Assembly: GCA_041738275.1 (NCBI GenBank)
Contig: JBGSQD010000324.1
Span: 1-5,993 of the forward strand
From: JACPFJ01 sp041738275
GTDB taxonomy: Bacteria; Desulfobacterota; Desulfuromonadia; Geobacterales; Pseudopelobacteraceae
DNA: 5,993 nt
Direction of reading: 5' to 3'
This document shows, piece after piece, positions 4,678 through 5,993 of the stretch; the stretch's first letter is position 1; each line of letters begins with the position of its first letter. Below the pieces are notes generated by a model. That model saw only the letters and a program-made list of their open reading frames with translations, searched no databases and was not told the origin of the DNA. A program made the translations under genes and the position numbers.

Positions 4678-5229
4678 ATGAAAATCGAAGAAGCTAACAA
4701 GGTGATGTCGGAGGCTGATCTGTTGGCTGGCGAGGCTGAAGTTAAGGCGGCCATCGGGAGTTTGGCGACAGAGATCACTGACTGCTTGAAAGATGCCAAC
4801 CCGGTGCTGCTGTGCATCATGAACGGCGGTCTGATCTTTACGGGCCAGCTGCTGACCAAACTGGTGTTCCCGCTGGAGGTGGACTATGTCCATGCCACCC
4901 GCTACGGCCACGAGGTAAACGGTGCGAAACTGAACTGGACCGTCAGGCCGCAGCTTGACCTGAAAGGCAGAACCGTGCTGCTGCTGGACGATATCCTGGA
5001 CGAGGGTGTTACCCTGGCCGCCATAGCCGACTACTGCCGCCAGCAGGGCGCTGCCAAGGTGCTGATGGCGGTGCTGGTGGAGAAACTGCATCTGCGCAAG
5101 GTAACCCCCGGCATGCGGGCCGACTTTTTCGGTCTCGAAGTCGGCGACCGGTTCCTGTTTGGTTACGGCCTGGATTACAAAGGGTACTGGCGCAACGCGC
5201 CGGGGATCTATGCGGTGAAGGGTCTGTAG
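4678..5229 (+). CDS. hpt: Hypoxanthine(-guanine) phosphoribosyltransferase
   Basis: This 183-residue type I phosphoribosyltransferase should convert hypoxanthine and/or guanine plus PRPP to IMP or GMP in purine salvage, in the cytoplasm. The PRPP-binding loop is V-L-L-L-D-D-I-L-D-E-G-V-T-L at 100-113. The pyrophosphate-loop region is M-N-G-G at 48-51. The base-binding end shows F-G-Y-G-L-D-Y at 161-167 followed by W-R-N-A-P. The D-D-I-L-D-E-G form and M-N-G-G, instead of the commoner E-D-I-I-D-T-G and L-K-G-G, point to the proteobacterial hypoxanthine-guanine subgroup. The ATG at 4678 is preferred because AAAGGA lies 6 bases upstream; a TTG at 4651 overlapping the prmC stop has no comparable site. 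It starts 23 bases after prmC and ends 2 bases before a purine permease, so import and salvage are coupled. Specificity for xanthine as well cannot be excluded. Confidence 0.9.
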   Translation: MKIEEANKVMSEADLLAGEAEVKAAIGSLATEITDCLKDANPVLLCIMNGGLIFTGQLLTKLVFPLEVDYVHATRYGHEVNGAKLNWTVRPQLDLKGRTVLLLDDILDEGVTLAAIADYCRQQGAAKVLMAVLVEKLHLRKVTPGMRADFFGLEVGDRFLFGYGLDYKGYWRNAPGIYAVKGL

Positions 5230-5231
5230 CT

Positions 5232-5993
5232 GTGAAACGGTACTTCGGGTTCGAGCGTCACAGGACGAGTTACCGTCAGGAAACCCTGGCCGGGATAACC
5301 ACCTTCCTGACCATGGCCTATATCATCATCGTCAACCCGGCCATCCTGGAGAGCGCCGGAATCCCCCGGGAACCGCAGATGACGGCTACCATTCTGGCGG
5401 CGGTCATCGGCACTACCATCATGGCGCTCTGGGCTCGGCGGCCATTTGCCATTGCCCCCTACATGGGCGAGAATGCTTTTGTCGCCTTTGTGGTGGTCAA
5501 GGTCATGGGCTACACCTGGCAGGTTGCCTTGGGTGCGGTCTTCATTGCCGGCCTGCTGTTCACTGTCCTGACGGTTTTCAAGGTACGCGGCTGGCTGGCC
5601 GAGTCGATCCCCATGTCGCTCAAGGCGAGCTTTGCCGTGGGAATCGGCCTGTTTCTGACCTTCATCGGCCTGAATGAAACCGGCATCGTTGTCCTGGGAG
5701 TGCCCGGTGCGCCGGTCAAACTGGGAAATATTGCCCAGCCATCTGTCCTGCTGGCCTTGGCCGGTTTTGTCCTGGTGGTGGTGCTGCTGGTGCGGAAGGT
5801 ACGCGGCGCCCTGGTGATCGGGATCATCGTCACCACCATCGCCTCTATTGCCATCGACATCACGCCGCTGCCGAGCCGCATCGTCAGCTGGCCTCCTTCC
5901 CTGGGTCCGATCCTGTTCAAGCTCGATATCGCTTCTGCCCTGAAGCTGAGCTTCCTGCCGGTGGTGATGGTCATCTTTATCATGGCCTTTCTG
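5232..5993 (+). CDS. NCS2-family purine permease (AzgA/PbuG-like), cut at right edge
   Basis: A GTG-initiated frame stays open for 254 codons to the window end; AAGGG stands 9 bases before the GTG and the hpt stop ends 2 bases earlier. The protein begins with a short cytoplasmic segment, followed by T-F-L-T-M-A-Y-I-I-I-V-N-P (24-36), the first-helix signature of the adenine/guanine/hypoxanthine permease branch. Next come T-T-I-M-A-L-W-A-R-R-P-F-A-I-A-P-Y-M-G-E-N-A-F split across 61-83 (the helix 3 motif), and A-V-G-I-G-L-F-L-T-F-I-G-L-N at 135-148. Several further hydrophobic helices follow. It should import a purine base across the inner membrane by proton symport, supplying Hpt. Full members have roughly 430 residues, so about 40% is missing beyond the edge, just before the expected helix 8 motif. 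Substrate (adenine, guanine or hypoxanthine) is not decided by the visible sequence; the hpt neighbour favours hypoxanthine or guanine. Confidence 0.9.
   Translation, partial: MKRYFGFERHRTSYRQETLAGITTFLTMAYIIIVNPAILESAGIPREPQMTATILAAVIGTTIMALWARRPFAIAPYMGENAFVAFVVVKVMGYTWQVALGAVFIAGLLFTVLTVFKVRGWLAESIPMSLKASFAVGIGLFLTFIGLNETGIVVLGVPGAPVKLGNIAQPSVLLALAGFVLVVVLLVRKVRGALVIGIIVTTIASIAIDITPLPSRIVSWPPSLGPILFKLDIASALKLSFLPVVMVIFIMAFL

Noticed and set aside
5510..5983. 157-codon minus-strand ORF at the right end
   Set aside because: Antisense to the open NCS2 permease frame; its Thr/Arg-rich translation is what the complement of hydrophobic codons gives.

Overview
The window looks like ordinary chromosome of a deltaproteobacterial-type anaerobe, most likely a Geobacter or Pelobacter relative (Desulfuromonadia). 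This assignment is an inference. It rests on a short protein built from the D-N-R-F-D ... G-W-V-T ... G-V-D-P-L-R module that I associate with Geobacteraceae, a rubredoxin-less rubrerythrin-type diiron protein, and an hpt gene followed directly by an NCS2 purine permease. No rRNA, tRNA, CRISPR array, insertion sequence or phage gene was seen.

Left part (1-1286, minus strand). A ferritin-like diiron protein (21-494) and a cytoplasmic cyclophilin-type peptidyl-prolyl isomerase (771-1286) are transcribed leftward. Each has a strong Shine-Dalgarno sequence. A clear intrinsic terminator (621-675) separates them, and the ferritin gene has a plausible sigma-70 promoter of its own, so they are probably independent units.

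Centre-left (1287-2137). A 326-base intergenic region carries a near-consensus plus-strand promoter about 200 bases ahead of a 128-residue protein (1613-1999). That protein is two ungapped 45-residue copies of one module, and it ends at an intrinsic terminator (2082-2115) that may also serve the convergent FRG gene.

Centre-right (2138-3793). A minus-strand FRG-domain protein (2138-2923) and a small exported DUF4124 protein with a charged coiled-coil tail (3049-3513) are followed by a 280-base divergent intergenic region containing several inverted repeats and one possible 20-codon ORF with a strong Shine-Dalgarno sequence.

Right part (3794-5993, plus strand). prmC (release-factor glutamine methyltransferase), hpt (hypoxanthine/guanine phosphoribosyltransferase) and an NCS2 purine permease cut by the window edge are 23 and 2 bases apart and almost certainly form one operon. 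The permease would import the base and Hpt would convert it to the nucleotide. PrmC appears to be a housekeeping gene co-transcribed with them.

I found no convincing undescribed multi-gene system. The best leads are the tandem-module protein with its long leader, the FRG-domain protein of unknown function, and a pair of AGCGTWAAC sequences 41 bases apart upstream of the ferritin-like gene.
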